DNA of 64,000 bases from contig JABIFY010000024.1 of the NCBI GenBank assembly GCA_018650465.1, forward strand, positions 1-64,000, read 5' to 3'. The position numbers and the translations under genes are program-made. Below are positions 1 to 8,827 of this stretch, piece by piece (the first letter of the stretch is position 1; each line of letters opens with the position of its first letter). The notes under the pieces were generated by a model. The model was given only the letters and a program-made list of their open reading frames with translations. It made no database searches and was not told where the DNA came from. The stretch is from Alphaproteobacteria bacterium. Lineage in GTDB: Bacteria > Pseudomonadota > Alphaproteobacteria > UBA2966.

Positions 1-1
1 C

Positions 2-1546
2 AAGGAAAAGGGTAACTACCTGCGTGAAGGCCGTTGGCAAATCATGATCCACCGCGAATCCTACAAACCTATTGTAGCTGAAGCCGCAAAAAAATCTGCC
101 GACAAGGTATATAACCGGGTCTGCGTTACTCATCTGCTAATGGACGAGGCGAAGGAAAATCGTGTTGCCGGGGCGGTTGGTTTCAACGTCCGGACAGGCG
201 ATTACCACGTCTTCAAATCCAAGACTGTGATCTGCGGTGCTGGTGGCGCGTCCAATATATTCAAACCACGTTCTGTTGGTGAAGGTGCCGGACGAGTGTG
301 GTATGCGCCATGGTCATCTGGCTCGGCATATGCGTTGATGATTAACGCTGGTGCGAAGATGACCCAAATGGAAAACCGGATTGTTCTGGCGCGCTTCAAA
401 GATGGTTATGGCCCGGTGGGTGCGTACTTCCTGCATCTCAAAACTTATACCCAAAATGCCTATGGGGAAGAATACGAATCCAAGTGGTTCCCCGATCTTC
501 AAAAAATGGTCGGCAAGGAATATCTGGATCCGGAAGTCTCACACCTGACCCATCGCCCGATCCCGACCTGTCTGCGCAACCATACCATGATCAGCGAGGT
601 CAATGCTGGACGAGGCCCGATCCATATGGTGACGATGCACTCATTCCAGGATCCACACCTGGAGGAAATTGGTTGGCACAACTTCCTGGGTATGACTGTT
701 GGACAGGCCGTCCTTTGGGCAGCGACCGATGTTGATCCGAAGAACGAGAACCCGGAACTGACCACTTCTGAGCCCTACGTGATGGGCTCCCACGCAACCG
801 GCTGTGGCGCGTGGTGTTCCGGACCGGAAGATCTGTCTCCGCCTGAGTATTTTTGGGGTTATAACCGCATGACCTCCATCGAGGGTCTCTTTGGTGCCGG
901 TGATGCGGTCGGTGGAACACCGCACGCATTTTCATCCGGTTCCTTCACCGAAGGCCGCCTGGCTGCGAAAGCCGCTTGCCGGTACATCGATGATGGCAAA
1001 GCAGACGGCATTCGCGTTTCAGAGGGCACGATTGAGAAGCTGAAAGAAGAAGTCTTCAGGCCGATGGAGCACTACAAACTTTATCGCAATGAAATTGTCG
1101 CGGGTACGGTCAATCCGCATTACCACAATCCGCGTCAATCGCTCGATCGTTTGCAAAAGCTGATGGACGAGTACGGCGGCGGCGTGAGTGTCAATTACAT
1201 GACGAATGACAAATTGCTGAGCATCGGTCTCAAGAAACTCAAGATTATGGAAGAAGACCTTGAGAAAATAGCTGCCAAAGACCTTCACGAATTGTTGCGT
1301 GCCTGGGAAGTTATACACCGCCATCGTGCCTCAGAATGCGTTCTGCAACATACATTGTTCCGCAAGGAAACGCGTTGGCCGGGCTATTATTACCGTGGCG
1401 ATGCAATGAAGCTGGACGATGAAAACTGGCATGTTCTTACTGTTTCTCGCCGAGACCCGGAGACAGGCGGCTATGCCATGGAAAAAGCGCCGTTGTACCA
1501 TTTGGTTGGGGAAGAAGAGGAAGCTGCTGCTGCTGCTGCCGAGTAG
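2..1546 (+). CDS. aprA: Adenylylsulfate (APS) reductase alpha subunit, 5'-truncated by window edge
   Basis: This is the C-terminal 514 residues of AprA, the FAD subunit that interconverts APS with sulfite plus AMP in the cytoplasm; with ATP sulfurylase it oxidises sulfite to sulfate in sulfur oxidisers. The frame is open from base 2, so the ATG at 44 is internal. AprA is usually about 620-660 residues, so the N-terminal part of the FAD domain is outside the window, where AprB would also be expected. A flavoprotein GAGGASN stretch and the fumarate-reductase-like segment ending in GAGDAVGG are visible. The protein ends in an unusual acidic and alanine tail (GEEEEAAAAAAE) encoded by a GCT/GCC run. 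The direction of the pathway (oxidative) is inferred; no dsr genes are in view. Confidence 0.96.
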   Translation, partial: KEKGNYLREGRWQIMIHRESYKPIVAEAAKKSADKVYNRVCVTHLLMDEAKENRVAGAVGFNVRTGDYHVFKSKTVICGAGGASNIFKPRSVGEGAGRVWYAPWSSGSAYALMINAGAKMTQMENRIVLARFKDGYGPVGAYFLHLKTYTQNAYGEEYESKWFPDLQKMVGKEYLDPEVSHLTHRPIPTCLRNHTMISEVNAGRGPIHMVTMHSFQDPHLEEIGWHNFLGMTVGQAVLWAATDVDPKNENPELTTSEPYVMGSHATGCGAWCSGPEDLSPPEYFWGYNRMTSIEGLFGAGDAVGGTPHAFSSGSFTEGRLAAKAACRYIDDGKADGIRVSEGTIEKLKEEVFRPMEHYKLYRNEIVAGTVNPHYHNPRQSLDRLQKLMDEYGGGVSVNYMTNDKLLSIGLKKLKIMEEDLEKIAAKDLHELLRAWEVIHRHRASECVLQHTLFRKETRWPGYYYRGDAMKLDDENWHVLTVSRRDPETGGYAMEKAPLYHLVGEEEEAAAAAAE

Positions 1547-1678
1547 TCGTCAGCAGCCTCGGCAAGCATTCACTTCGAACATTGGTAACAGGCGAAACAT
1601 AGAGATCTCAGCATTTGTCTGAGCACTCTTTGTTTTGGCGGTTGCGACAATCTGCGCTCGTTATGATGAAAGACTCTT

Positions 1679-2032
1679 ATGAACATTATCGACCTCCCGG
1701 ATGAGGATATTCTTACAGTTGCCGAACCAATGTGGTCGACCCTGGTCAGAGCCTCAAACGACGGAGACTATGGAAAATTCATTCGTGATTTTGACTACAG
1801 CCTGACGCAAGGTCTGAATGAAGTCGATATCGGACACCAGTTTGCGAACAGTGAACTGACCCGGAGTCTATCGGAAGTTTACGATTATCTTGGCATCATT
1901 CGCCGGGGCCAACACGTCACGGTTCTCTATCGCGTGCGTAGCACGAAGAAAGAGGGCGAGTGGCTCGGGCGCCTTGTCCTTGGACTGGACCAGGCAGAAG
2001 AAATCAAGATTTTCGGGGCGTCAGTATTTTGA
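1679..2032 (+). CDS. Hypothetical protein downstream of aprA
   Basis: A 117-residue soluble protein with no signal peptide or membrane segment. I do not recognise the family. Its composition and layout, a helical first half followed by strand-like stretches (HVTVLYRVRS and EWLGRLVLGLD), loosely suggest an NTF2-like fold, but this is a guess. The ATG at 1679 is preceded only by a weak GAAAG. It lies 132 nt after aprA and 22 nt before the FKBP gene, on the same strand, so it may belong to a sulfur-oxidation operon. The intervening 132 nt contain a weak 5-bp hairpin around 1607-1623 without a T-run. Confidence 0.7.
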   Translation: MNIIDLPDEDILTVAEPMWSTLVRASNDGDYGKFIRDFDYSLTQGLNEVDIGHQFANSELTRSLSEVYDYLGIIRRGQHVTVLYRVRSTKKEGEWLGRLVLGLDQAEEIKIFGASVF

Positions 2033-2054
2033 TCAATCCAGAGCAACAGTCAAA

Positions 2055-2564
2055 ATGAATGACACCATTCAGAAAAACAAGTACGTCGAACTGAAATACA
2101 AGGTGATCGACGAAAAGACAGGAACTGACCTCGTTGGCGTCGATTTTCCCATCGGATACGTACATGGTGCGAACGATATTCTGGCGCCGGCAATAATGGA
2201 AGAATTGGAGGGCAAGATCGTCGGTGACGTCATTAGTGTCCCCTTTGATGGTGATCAAATTTACGGCCCCAGGGACGAGTCACTTGTTTTTACAGACGAC
2301 ATCGGCAACGTTCCTGAAGAGTACCAGAGTTTGGGTGCCACAATTCTTTCTGAGAACGAGAAGGGCGAACAACGCAGTTTCATTGTTACCCGTATGGACG
2401 ATAAAACATTGACAGTTGATGGCAACAATCCACTTAGCGGCAGAAAGGTTGTTTTTAATCTGGATATTTTGACGGTCCGTGACGCCACGGCAGAGGAAAT
2501 TGATGCCGGCGGGCCGATCAATGCGGAGCCTGAAATTGGCAACTATTCCAAAGTTCCAATTTGA
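2055..2564 (+). CDS. SlyD-like FKBP-type peptidyl-prolyl cis-trans isomerase
   Basis: A 169-residue protein matching the SlyD layout: an FKBP core at both ends (N-terminal VELKYKVID; C-terminal NNPLSGRKVVFNLDILTVRDAT, split by the fold) with an insert-in-flap segment between. The family catalyses prolyl isomerisation and acts as a chaperone. The His/Cys-rich metal-binding tail of enterobacterial SlyD is absent. The ATG at 2055 (MNDTIQK) is chosen because it opens the FKBP core; the longer frame from 1890 overlaps the preceding gene and is unlikely. The position just after aprA suggests a role in maturation of sulfur-oxidation proteins, which is inference. Confidence 0.85.
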   Translation: MNDTIQKNKYVELKYKVIDEKTGTDLVGVDFPIGYVHGANDILAPAIMEELEGKIVGDVISVPFDGDQIYGPRDESLVFTDDIGNVPEEYQSLGATILSENEKGEQRSFIVTRMDDKTLTVDGNNPLSGRKVVFNLDILTVRDATAEEIDAGGPINAEPEIGNYSKVPI

Positions 2565-2677
2565 TTTCTTCAAGTAAAAAACAGCTTTCCTGTGACAGGG
2601 CTGTCTTGTAAAATTGTTCACCAAAAGATCGACGTAAACCGCAATAGTTTGAAACCAAAAAACAAGCGAGATTATTT

Positions 2678-2836
2678 ATGGGAAATGTAAACGCCAAAGA
2701 CCCGGTTCCTGATGGCAAGACCAAGTACTACACCACCATACAACAGCCTGAAAACGAAAAAGGCTTTGTTGGTTACCAAACAGAATGGGTGGAGTGGCAA
2801 AAAGAAGTTCCTTATGAGACGCCGAAAAAACCTTAA
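2678..2836 (+). CDS. Small hypothetical protein (52 aa)
   Basis: A short ORF, MGNVNAKDPVPDGKTKYY onward, ending KEVPYETPKKP. It is hydrophilic, rich in Lys, Pro, Tyr and Trp, with no membrane segment or cysteine. A purine-rich AAGCGAG lies about 8 nt before the ATG. It continues the aprA-side gene series with a 113-nt gap after the FKBP gene. No family was recognised. Its codon use resembles the neighbours, which favours a real gene over chance. Confidence 0.55.
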   Translation: MGNVNAKDPVPDGKTKYYTTIQQPENEKGFVGYQTEWVEWQKEVPYETPKKP

Positions 2837-2912
2837 AAATTAAAGGCTTACGCACGGCCTTGCCGGGAATTTTTTCGGAGGCTGCTGTGCGTCTGATCTG
2901 GACTTAACTTTT

Positions 2913-3713
2913 TCAGTTGCGACCAGCCAGCGACTTCAGGAACTCTGCTCGCTTCCCGGAATCCATGACGATGTTTTCTTCTGTTGGCGCACCGCCGAGG
3001 TACCATTCCTGGTCGCCGTCGTCATATTCGACGGCAGGACCATCTTCTCGGTGCAACAATCCCTGAACCCACCATTGCTGCATTATCTGGTCATCGATGA
3101 CGGCAGGTCCGTCTTCGCGATGACGCACACCGTTTAACCACCATTGCTGCACGCCGTCCGAGCGCATGATTGCCGGGCCGTCCTCACGGTGAGGAACGCC
3201 GTTTAGATGCCACTCCAGGGTTCCTCCCGATTCCATGATCGCGGGGCCATCTTCACGATGCAGTTTGCCGTGGCACCACCATTCTTTTGAGCCGTCGCTG
3301 TGGGTCACGGCGGGCCCGTCTTCGCGGTGCTGCTTGCCATGGAGAAACCAAACTTCGGTTCCATCAAGTCTGGTGACAGCGGGACCGTCTTCAAGATGCA
3401 GATCGCCGTTAAGGCGCCATTCTATCATGCCATCTTCAGATTCGGTTTTTTGCGGAGTTTGCTGAAGTTCGCCGTTCAGCCACCATTCTTTGGCTCCGTC
3501 ATGATGCTCCACTGCGGGGCCGTCTTCACGATGCTGTTTGCCGTGGAAAAACCAGACCTTCGTCCCATCGGGTTTTTCAACGGCAGGACCATCTTCACGG
3601 TGCAGAATACCGTCAAGGCGCCACTCGGTCGTTCCATTTCCGGTTATGGTTTTCGAGGGTGATTTGGACATTGGATTAAAGATCCGATTGTTTGATTCAG
3701 CACGAAGGTGCAC
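2913..3713 (-). CDS. EDGPA-repeat (MORN-variant-like) protein
   Basis: A 266-residue protein made almost entirely of about 23-residue repeats with the pattern W-x-L-x-G-x2-HREDGPA[VI], eight recognisable EDGPA copies plus one degenerate unit in the middle (around TESEDGM). This resembles variant MORN-type beta-hairpin repeats seen in scattered bacterial, phage and giant-virus proteins; function is unknown. No signal peptide. The frame opens at 3713, but the Met at 3671 (MSKSPSK) is an equally good start and would give 252 residues; neither has a strong ribosome site. It is transcribed toward the aprA-side genes, so it is not in their operon. Confidence 0.75.
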   Translation of the reverse strand: MHLRAESNNRIFNPMSKSPSKTITGNGTTEWRLDGILHREDGPAVEKPDGTKVWFFHGKQHREDGPAVEHHDGAKEWWLNGELQQTPQKTESEDGMIEWRLNGDLHLEDGPAVTRLDGTEVWFLHGKQHREDGPAVTHSDGSKEWWCHGKLHREDGPAIMESGGTLEWHLNGVPHREDGPAIMRSDGVQQWWLNGVRHREDGPAVIDDQIMQQWWVQGLLHREDGPAVEYDDGDQEWYLGGAPTEENIVMDSGKRAEFLKSLAGRN

Positions 3714-3811
3714 ATTTGTTATTCGCTTAGCTTTACTTCATATTTGCCAATGATACTACCATTACACTTGATAGATTGACGGGCAGTTCAAAGCAGAATT
3801 GGAGAACATTT

Positions 3812-3997
3812 GTGCCGGATATAGAAGTCAGAGATGCAGACGGAAAATTGCTGCAAACCTACACGATCATTGCTGCCGATTACGGGGCCTTGATAACGGA
3901 CGATGATCTGTTCGAAATGGCGAAGAATAACCTGATTGAAGATGAACTGGTCGGCGACAACCAGCTCGATGAATTGACCTTTAATCTGGCTGAATAA
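3812..3997 (+). CDS. Small acidic hypothetical protein
   Basis: A 61-residue protein from a GTG start at 3812, chosen because GGAG sits 8 nt upstream; an ATG-like alternative at 3776 would add 12 residues without a visible ribosome site. The sequence has DADGKLLQTYTIIAADYG and an acidic C-terminal half (DDDLFEMAKNNLIEDELVGD). No transmembrane segment or cysteine. No family recognised. It stands alone between the EDGPA-repeat gene (divergent) and the metallophosphoesterase (convergent). Confidence 0.55.
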   Translation: MPDIEVRDADGKLLQTYTIIAADYGALITDDDLFEMAKNNLIEDELVGDNQLDELTFNLAE

Positions 3998-4011
3998 CCG
4001 TCAGACGGCGC

Positions 4012-4776
4012 TCACGTCACAAAGCGTGTTTCACTAAAAAAACCATGGCCTGGATACAGGCTGTGAATTTGATAAGCGGGCGTGTCATCCATCGTATCCG
4101 GAAAGTCGAGACGGAGATCAACGGCGATACTAGGTACCGTCAATGCTCTGGTGTCGGCCAGATCGGACACGAAACTGCGGTGTGCATGGCCACAGAATAT
4201 CTGTGTGATTTGTGAGTGGTGTCGCAGTATATCAGCGAATTTATCAACGACATCACGGCTGCCAAACTGAAATGGTTCATTGGAGGTCAATACTTCAAAT
4301 GGTGGGTGGTGCATGAACAGCGCTGTGGGGGTATTTGGTTTCTCGTTCAGCATTTCATCCAGCACGCCAAGTCGATCATCACATAGTTCGCCCGCTCTGC
4401 TCCCTTCACAGACGGAATCGATGGCAACCAGGTAAATAGGGCCGACGTCTACAGCGTATTGTAAAAATATCGAATCGGGCTGAAAGTATCCATCTTGCGA
4501 GAATACTTTTTTTAGTTCTGCGCGTGAATCCCGGTTTCCCGGCGTGACATAGAACGGCATGTTCAATTCAGTCAGTATCTCCCGCGCCAATATGTATTCA
4601 GCATGGCTGCCATGTTGAGACATATCACCGGTATGGATCACCGCATCGGGTCCAGGGTTCAGACTGTTGATGTCCTGTACACACCGACGAAGCCACTCGA
4701 TGCGTTTAGGTGCACGAACATCGCCCGGTTCGACGTCCATGAGATGTGTATCACTGATCTGTGCGATAATAGTCAT
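4012..4776 (-). CDS. Calcineurin-like metallophosphoesterase, CpdA-type
   Basis: A 254-residue cytoplasmic phosphoesterase with every dinuclear-metal motif of the family: D9-x-H11, G50-D51, G80-N81-R-D83, a central HHPP and a C-terminal GHAHRSF. The motif order and size match the cyclic-nucleotide phosphodiesterase CpdA/GpdQ group; the substrate (cAMP or a phosphodiester) cannot be settled from sequence. The gene starts directly after the stop of the gamma-glutamylcyclotransferase-like gene, so the two are probably co-translated. Confidence 0.88.
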   Translation of the reverse strand: MTIIAQISDTHLMDVEPGDVRAPKRIEWLRRCVQDINSLNPGPDAVIHTGDMSQHGSHAEYILAREILTELNMPFYVTPGNRDSRAELKKVFSQDGYFQPDSIFLQYAVDVGPIYLVAIDSVCEGSRAGELCDDRLGVLDEMLNEKPNTPTALFMHHPPFEVLTSNEPFQFGSRDVVDKFADILRHHSQITQIFCGHAHRSFVSDLADTRALTVPSIAVDLRLDFPDTMDDTPAYQIHSLYPGHGFFSETRFVT

Positions 4777-5199
4777 TCAGGTTTTGGGGCGTTTTGAGGG
4801 AATAATATAGCGTTGATCCAGAGGATAGGTGTCTGTCAGTTCCTCGATAGCGCCGTCAATATTCTCGCGGTCGCGCACATAGACCCAGGCAGTTGTCACG
4901 GTATCGCCATCCAGGGCTTCGAATGAGCGCTCAACCCGGCGGTATCCGATTGCTATATGGGTCATTTCAAAGTGATCCAGAAATTCGACAGCCTCGTCGG
5001 TGGCCGTAAATATCTCGCCCGTAACCTGGTGACCAACGCCTGGTTCATCAATCAGATTGGGAGAGAGCCAGGGGCCGCCAATGACCAGTGGGTAGAGTTC
5101 GACAGTCCTGTATGCGCCGACAAAAGCCGTGCCACCCATGCCGGTATCAAAATTCGGATAGCCCCGCTTAAGGGTGCCATAGACAAAAATATTGTGCAT
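4777..5199 (-). CDS. Gamma-glutamylcyclotransferase-like (AIG2/GGCT fold) protein
   Basis: A 140-residue protein opening with MHNIFVYGTLKRGY, the YGTL-x2-G substrate-loop signature of the GGCT/AIG2 fold, followed by GEIFTATDEAVEFLDHFE in the region that carries the catalytic acid. The family removes gamma-glutamyl groups as 5-oxoproline or cleaves gamma-glutamylamines; the exact substrate is unknown. GAAGGC precedes the ATG. It lies 25 nt after the serine hydrolase gene and abuts the metallophosphoesterase, forming a three-gene leftward unit. Confidence 0.85.
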   Translation of the reverse strand: MHNIFVYGTLKRGYPNFDTGMGGTAFVGAYRTVELYPLVIGGPWLSPNLIDEPGVGHQVTGEIFTATDEAVEFLDHFEMTHIAIGYRRVERSFEALDGDTVTTAWVYVRDRENIDGAIEELTDTYPLDQRYIIPSKRPKT

Positions 5200-5224
5200 C
5201 AGTTTGCCTTCATCAATCTACTTA

Positions 5225-6457
5225 TCAATCTATCAGAGCTTGATAGGTCAGGACCCGTAATTCACGGCGCAGGGGATAGGCGGAGGAGGGCATCAACTGG
5301 GTCAGAAAAATGACCGTCATGTCTTCGACGGGATCGATCCAGAAGGCCGTGCTGGCAGCACCGCCCCAGGCATATTCACCTGGTGAGCCAATGACATTGG
5401 CCTTGGCCGGGTCGATCATGACGGAAAAGCCCAAACCAAAGCCGATGCCGTCATAGGATGTTTCAGCGAAGGTTTCCTGGCCCAGTTCGGCAAGATCGCC
5501 GGGCAGGTGGTTGACGGTCATATATTCAACCGTTTTTCGGCCCAGTAAGCGCACCCCGTCCAGTTCACCGTAATTCGACAGCATGCGCGTGAAACGAATG
5601 TAATCTGCGACCGTTGATGTCAGGCCACCGCCGCCCGAGAAAGTAACCACAGGCAAGGTGAACCGACTGCCTTCGACGGCTTCGATCAATTTGGTTTTTT
5701 GATCTTTCGTACAGGTGTAATTGGCGGCAAAGCGGTCAATATTTTCCGGTGCCACCTGAAAGGCTGTGTCCTTCATGCCCAGGGGACCAAGAATCTTTTG
5801 AGCGAAAAATTCATCCAGCGGCTGGCCGGAAAGAACCTCGACCAAATGTCCCAGAACATCTGTTGAGATGCTGTAGTTCCATTCACTGCCAGGTTGACAC
5901 AGCAGGGGTGCGTCACCCAGTTTTTCGATCATCTCGGACAGCGGTAAACCCGCGGTTTGAAAATCGATCTTTCGGGCGCGATAAATTGCGTCAACCGGAT
6001 GCGATTCCATCCAGCCGTATGTCAGGCCCGAAGTATGCGTCATCAGTTCGCGAATGGTGAAATCACGTTCCGCCGGAATAGTTTCAAAACTGTTTTCATC
6101 GCCGGAGACAAAAACCTCAAGATTGCCAAGGGCAGGCAGAAATTTTGAGACCGGATCGTCAAGCTGGAACAGCCCTTGTTCATACAGCATCATGGCCGCT
6201 ACGGTCGTGATCGGCTTGGTCATGGAATAGAAGCGGAAAATTGTCTCGGCATTCACCGGCTTCCCTTCTTCTATGTCCGCCATACCGCAATGCTTCAGAT
6301 ACACCAGCCGGTCACCGCGCATAACGGCAGTCAGGGCATTGGGCAGCATACCGCTGTCCACTTTTTCATTCATCCAGCGTGTGACATTTTCCAGGCGTTC
6401 AGACGAAAGTCCGACTTCTTCCGGTGTGCATTCGGGTTGCATGATCATCAATTCCAC
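5225..6457 (-). CDS. Serine hydrolase of the class C beta-lactamase / esterase family
   Basis: A 410-residue protein with the SxxK nucleophile motif S78-M-T-K81, a Y-S-I motif near residue 190 and a C-terminal GGAASTAF block that takes the place of the KTG box. There is no obvious signal peptide, so a cytoplasmic esterase or D-aminopeptidase-like role is more likely than drug resistance. Internal starts (Met4, Met6) are possible. It is the first gene of the leftward trio with the GGCT-like and phosphoesterase genes, and is divergent from the DMT exporter across 177 nt. Confidence 0.88.
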   Translation of the reverse strand: MELMIMQPECTPEEVGLSSERLENVTRWMNEKVDSGMLPNALTAVMRGDRLVYLKHCGMADIEEGKPVNAETIFRFYSMTKPITTVAAMMLYEQGLFQLDDPVSKFLPALGNLEVFVSGDENSFETIPAERDFTIRELMTHTSGLTYGWMESHPVDAIYRARKIDFQTAGLPLSEMIEKLGDAPLLCQPGSEWNYSISTDVLGHLVEVLSGQPLDEFFAQKILGPLGMKDTAFQVAPENIDRFAANYTCTKDQKTKLIEAVEGSRFTLPVVTFSGGGGLTSTVADYIRFTRMLSNYGELDGVRLLGRKTVEYMTVNHLPGDLAELGQETFAETSYDGIGFGLGFSVMIDPAKANVIGSPGEYAWGGAASTAFWIDPVEDMTVIFLTQLMPSSAYPLRRELRVLTYQALID

Positions 6458-6634
6458 AAAGTTTACGGTTCAGGGTGCGGCGAAGCTTAAACCGCCCGTC
6501 TGGCCAATCGCAACGGCATAACAAAAATAATCGCATGGCGAAAATAACACATGGCTGCCATGCGTTTGCTGATGCTGGTGATCTTGATTAATTGTGTTAG
6601 CATGCGAACTAATACACCAGAACCGGGAACCTGA

Positions 6635-7567
6635 ATGTCTCAATCCAGTGAACAAACAATCAAAAAACCTGAGATGATTGTTCGGCCCATGTCGAATATC
6701 CGGGGCATCGCCTGGATGGCTCTGGCAGGGATTTTGTTTGCTGCGATGACCGGCATTGTCCGCCATTTGGGTACGGACATGAACCCGATCCAGACCTCTT
6801 TTATTCGCTATGCTTTTGGCATTGTTCTGATGGTGCCGGTATTTTTGCGCCTGTCGCGGGCCGAGATGCGCAGCAACAACAAAAAACTGCACGCCTTTCG
6901 TGGGGTGATCCACGCGGGCGGCGTAATGCTCTGGTTTTTTGCCATGTCGCGCTTGCCCATTGCTGAAGTCACGGCCCTGGGGTTTTTGTCCCCAATCTTC
7001 ACAACAATTGGCGCCGCCATCTATTTCAAGGAAACCCTGCACGCCCGTCGGATCGGCGCTGTGCTGATGGGCTTTGGCGGTACCCTGATCATTCTGCGTC
7101 CCGGGATTGAAGTCATTGATATTGGCGCTGTTGCCCAATTACTGGCAGCCCCCATGTTTGCCATATCGTTTATGATGGCCAAGAAAATGACCCAGACGGA
7201 GCATCGCTCCAGCATTGTCGCCTATATGGCTCTCTTTGTGACCCTTGCCCTGTTGCCACCGGCGATGTTGGTTTGGCGCACACCAACCATGGAAGAAATT
7301 TTCTGGCTGTTCCTGATGGCTGCAGTGGCAACACTGGCGCATCTGGTGATGACCAAGGCCATGGAAGAGGCGGAACTGACCACGCTGCAACCGGTACATT
7401 TTTTGCAACTTGTCTGGGCCACGCTGATCGGCTATTTCCTGTTTGCGGAAGAGCCGGACATGTGGACCTGGATCGGCGGCGGTGTGGTGGTGGCGTCCGC
7501 CACCTATATCGCCCACCGGGAAGCCATCGCCACCGGTAAAGCCAAAGAAAAAGCCATCCCGGAATAG
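6635..7567 (+). CDS. DMT-superfamily (EamA) transporter
   Basis: A 310-residue membrane protein with about ten hydrophobic helices and two EamA halves (GIAWMALAGILFAAMTG at the start of the first; LAAPMFAISFMMAKKM at the start of the second). Such proteins export metabolites or amino acids; the substrate is unknown. The ATG follows a GGGAACC. It ends 31 nt before the nitroreductase gene on the same strand, so co-transcription is likely. Confidence 0.9.
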   Translation: MSQSSEQTIKKPEMIVRPMSNIRGIAWMALAGILFAAMTGIVRHLGTDMNPIQTSFIRYAFGIVLMVPVFLRLSRAEMRSNNKKLHAFRGVIHAGGVMLWFFAMSRLPIAEVTALGFLSPIFTTIGAAIYFKETLHARRIGAVLMGFGGTLIILRPGIEVIDIGAVAQLLAAPMFAISFMMAKKMTQTEHRSSIVAYMALFVTLALLPPAMLVWRTPTMEEIFWLFLMAAVATLAHLVMTKAMEEAELTTLQPVHFLQLVWATLIGYFLFAEEPDMWTWIGGGVVVASATYIAHREAIATGKAKEKAIPE

Positions 7568-7598
7568 AACAAAACCGAACCTGACGGAGCAAGACAAA

Positions 7599-8279
7599 AT
7601 GACAGCTGACAAACCAGTGTGGAAAGACCTGGAAGGGTATGAGGAATTTGACGCGGCAGAGATGACCCGCCGGTCGGCTGACTATCTGGCACAAATGAAA
7701 ATGCGGCGCACTGTGCGGGAGTATGATGATCGCCCGGTGCCGGAAGACGTTCTTCGCAACTGCCTGGAAACGGCAATTACAGCGCCTTCAGGGGCAAACC
7801 TTCAGCCCTGGCATTTCACGGTCATTACGGACCCGGCTGTCAAACACCGGATCCGCGTAGAAGCAGAAGTCGAGGAACAGGAATTTTATAGCGGCAAGGC
7901 CCCGCAGGAATGGCTGGATGCCCTTTCACCCCTGGGCACGGACGAACACAAAGCCTTTCTGGAGAAGGCCACGCTGATTGCTATTTTCGCTCAACGGCAT
8001 GGCGAGTTACCGGACGGCCGCCGGGTCAAACATTATTATGTGCCTGAATCCGTGGGCATCGCTACGGGCTTTCTGATCTCCGCCTTGCACAATGCCGGTC
8101 TGGTGACTCTCACCCACACCCCCAGTCCGATGAATTTCCTCAACGAGATTTGCGAACGGCCTGACTCTGAAAAGCCCTATCTATTGTTAGTCTGCGGTTA
8201 TCCGGAAACAGACTGCAAGGTGCCTGAATTTGGCGGCACCCGCATCGGTATCGATGAAAAGGTGACCTGGTTCAAATAG
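7599..8279 (+). CDS. Nitroreductase-family flavoprotein, iodotyrosine-deiodinase-like
   Basis: A 226-residue FMN protein. The ATG at 7599 is preceded by CGGAGC and fits the family; the longer frame from 7443 overlaps the exporter gene. The FMN-binding RRTVREYDDRPVPEDV opening, APSGANLQPWHF block and the EEQEFY...EWLDAL lid segment resemble the iodotyrosine deiodinase (reductive dehalogenase) branch more than classical NfsB/BluB. The family reductively removes halides from halotyrosines or reduces nitro groups with NAD(P)H-derived electrons. The specific substrate is not deducible. Confidence 0.85.
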   Translation: MTADKPVWKDLEGYEEFDAAEMTRRSADYLAQMKMRRTVREYDDRPVPEDVLRNCLETAITAPSGANLQPWHFTVITDPAVKHRIRVEAEVEEQEFYSGKAPQEWLDALSPLGTDEHKAFLEKATLIAIFAQRHGELPDGRRVKHYYVPESVGIATGFLISALHNAGLVTLTHTPSPMNFLNEICERPDSEKPYLLLVCGYPETDCKVPEFGGTRIGIDEKVTWFK

Positions 8280-8365
8280 GGGGAGCAAACCCTTGAATTC
8301 TGCCTGATTCACGCGCACATTGAGGGCTTGTATTAATAGCTGTGTGCATTACCGGGAGACTTCTA

Positions 8366-8824
8366 TTGCCTGCAATCAAAGTGAATGGCGAAGTGCGTGT
8401 TATCGACATTGAAGACGACACGCCCTTGCTTTGGGTTCTGCGTGATACGCTGGGCCTGGTTGGCACTAAATTCGGCTGTGGCATATCGGCCTGCGGAGCC
8501 TGTACGGTCCATGTAAATGGCGAGCCTGTTCGTTCGTGCAGCACAACAATCGCTGACGTGGCGGGCAAGGAAATTTCGACCATCGAAAGCCTTGAGCAGG
8601 CCGAACTGCATCCTGTGCAACAGGCCTGGATTGATCACCAGGTGCCTCAATGTGGTTATTGCCAGTCCGGCATGATCATGGCGACAACGGCTTTGTTGGC
8701 TGAAAAACCCGACCCCACCGATGATGACATTGACGCGGCAATTACCAACATCTGCCGTTGTGGCACCTATGCCCGCATTCGCAAAGCGATCCACGCCGCC
8801 GCCAAAACCATGCGGGAGGGTTGA
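8366..8824 (+). CDS. [2Fe-2S] subunit of aldehyde/isoquinoline oxidoreductase-type molybdenum hydroxylase
   Basis: A 152-residue iron-sulfur subunit (IorA/CoxS type). The plant-type ferredoxin cluster motif ([13 protein letters not shown] and the following Cys) precedes the second helical cluster domain (CGYCQSGM ... CRCGTYAR). A TTG start at 8366 is chosen: GGGA lies about 8 nt upstream and it gives the family length; the frame also extends to 8342. It transfers electrons from the molybdenum subunit encoded 3 nt downstream. There is no separate FAD subunit in view, as in IorAB-type enzymes that feed electrons to the respiratory chain. Confidence 0.9.
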   Translation: MPAIKVNGEVRVIDIEDDTPLLWVLRDTLGLVGTKFGCGISACGACTVHVNGEPVRSCSTTIADVAGKEISTIESLEQAELHPVQQAWIDHQVPQCGYCQSGMIMATTALLAEKPDPTDDDIDAAITNICRCGTYARIRKAIHAAAKTMREG

Positions 8825-8827
8825 GCC

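Noticed and set aside
1607-1623. Terminator after aprA
   Set aside because: Only a 5-bp stem (CTCAG/CTGAG) and no proper T-run.
5225-6457. Beta-lactamase resistance gene
   Set aside because: The SxxK and Tyr motifs are shared with esterases and peptidases, there is no signal peptide and no KTG box, so resistance is not supported.
6470-7138. 222-residue minus-strand ORF opposite the DMT exporter
   Set aside because: Low-complexity Gln/His/Asn-rich translation antisense to a clear membrane protein; no family.
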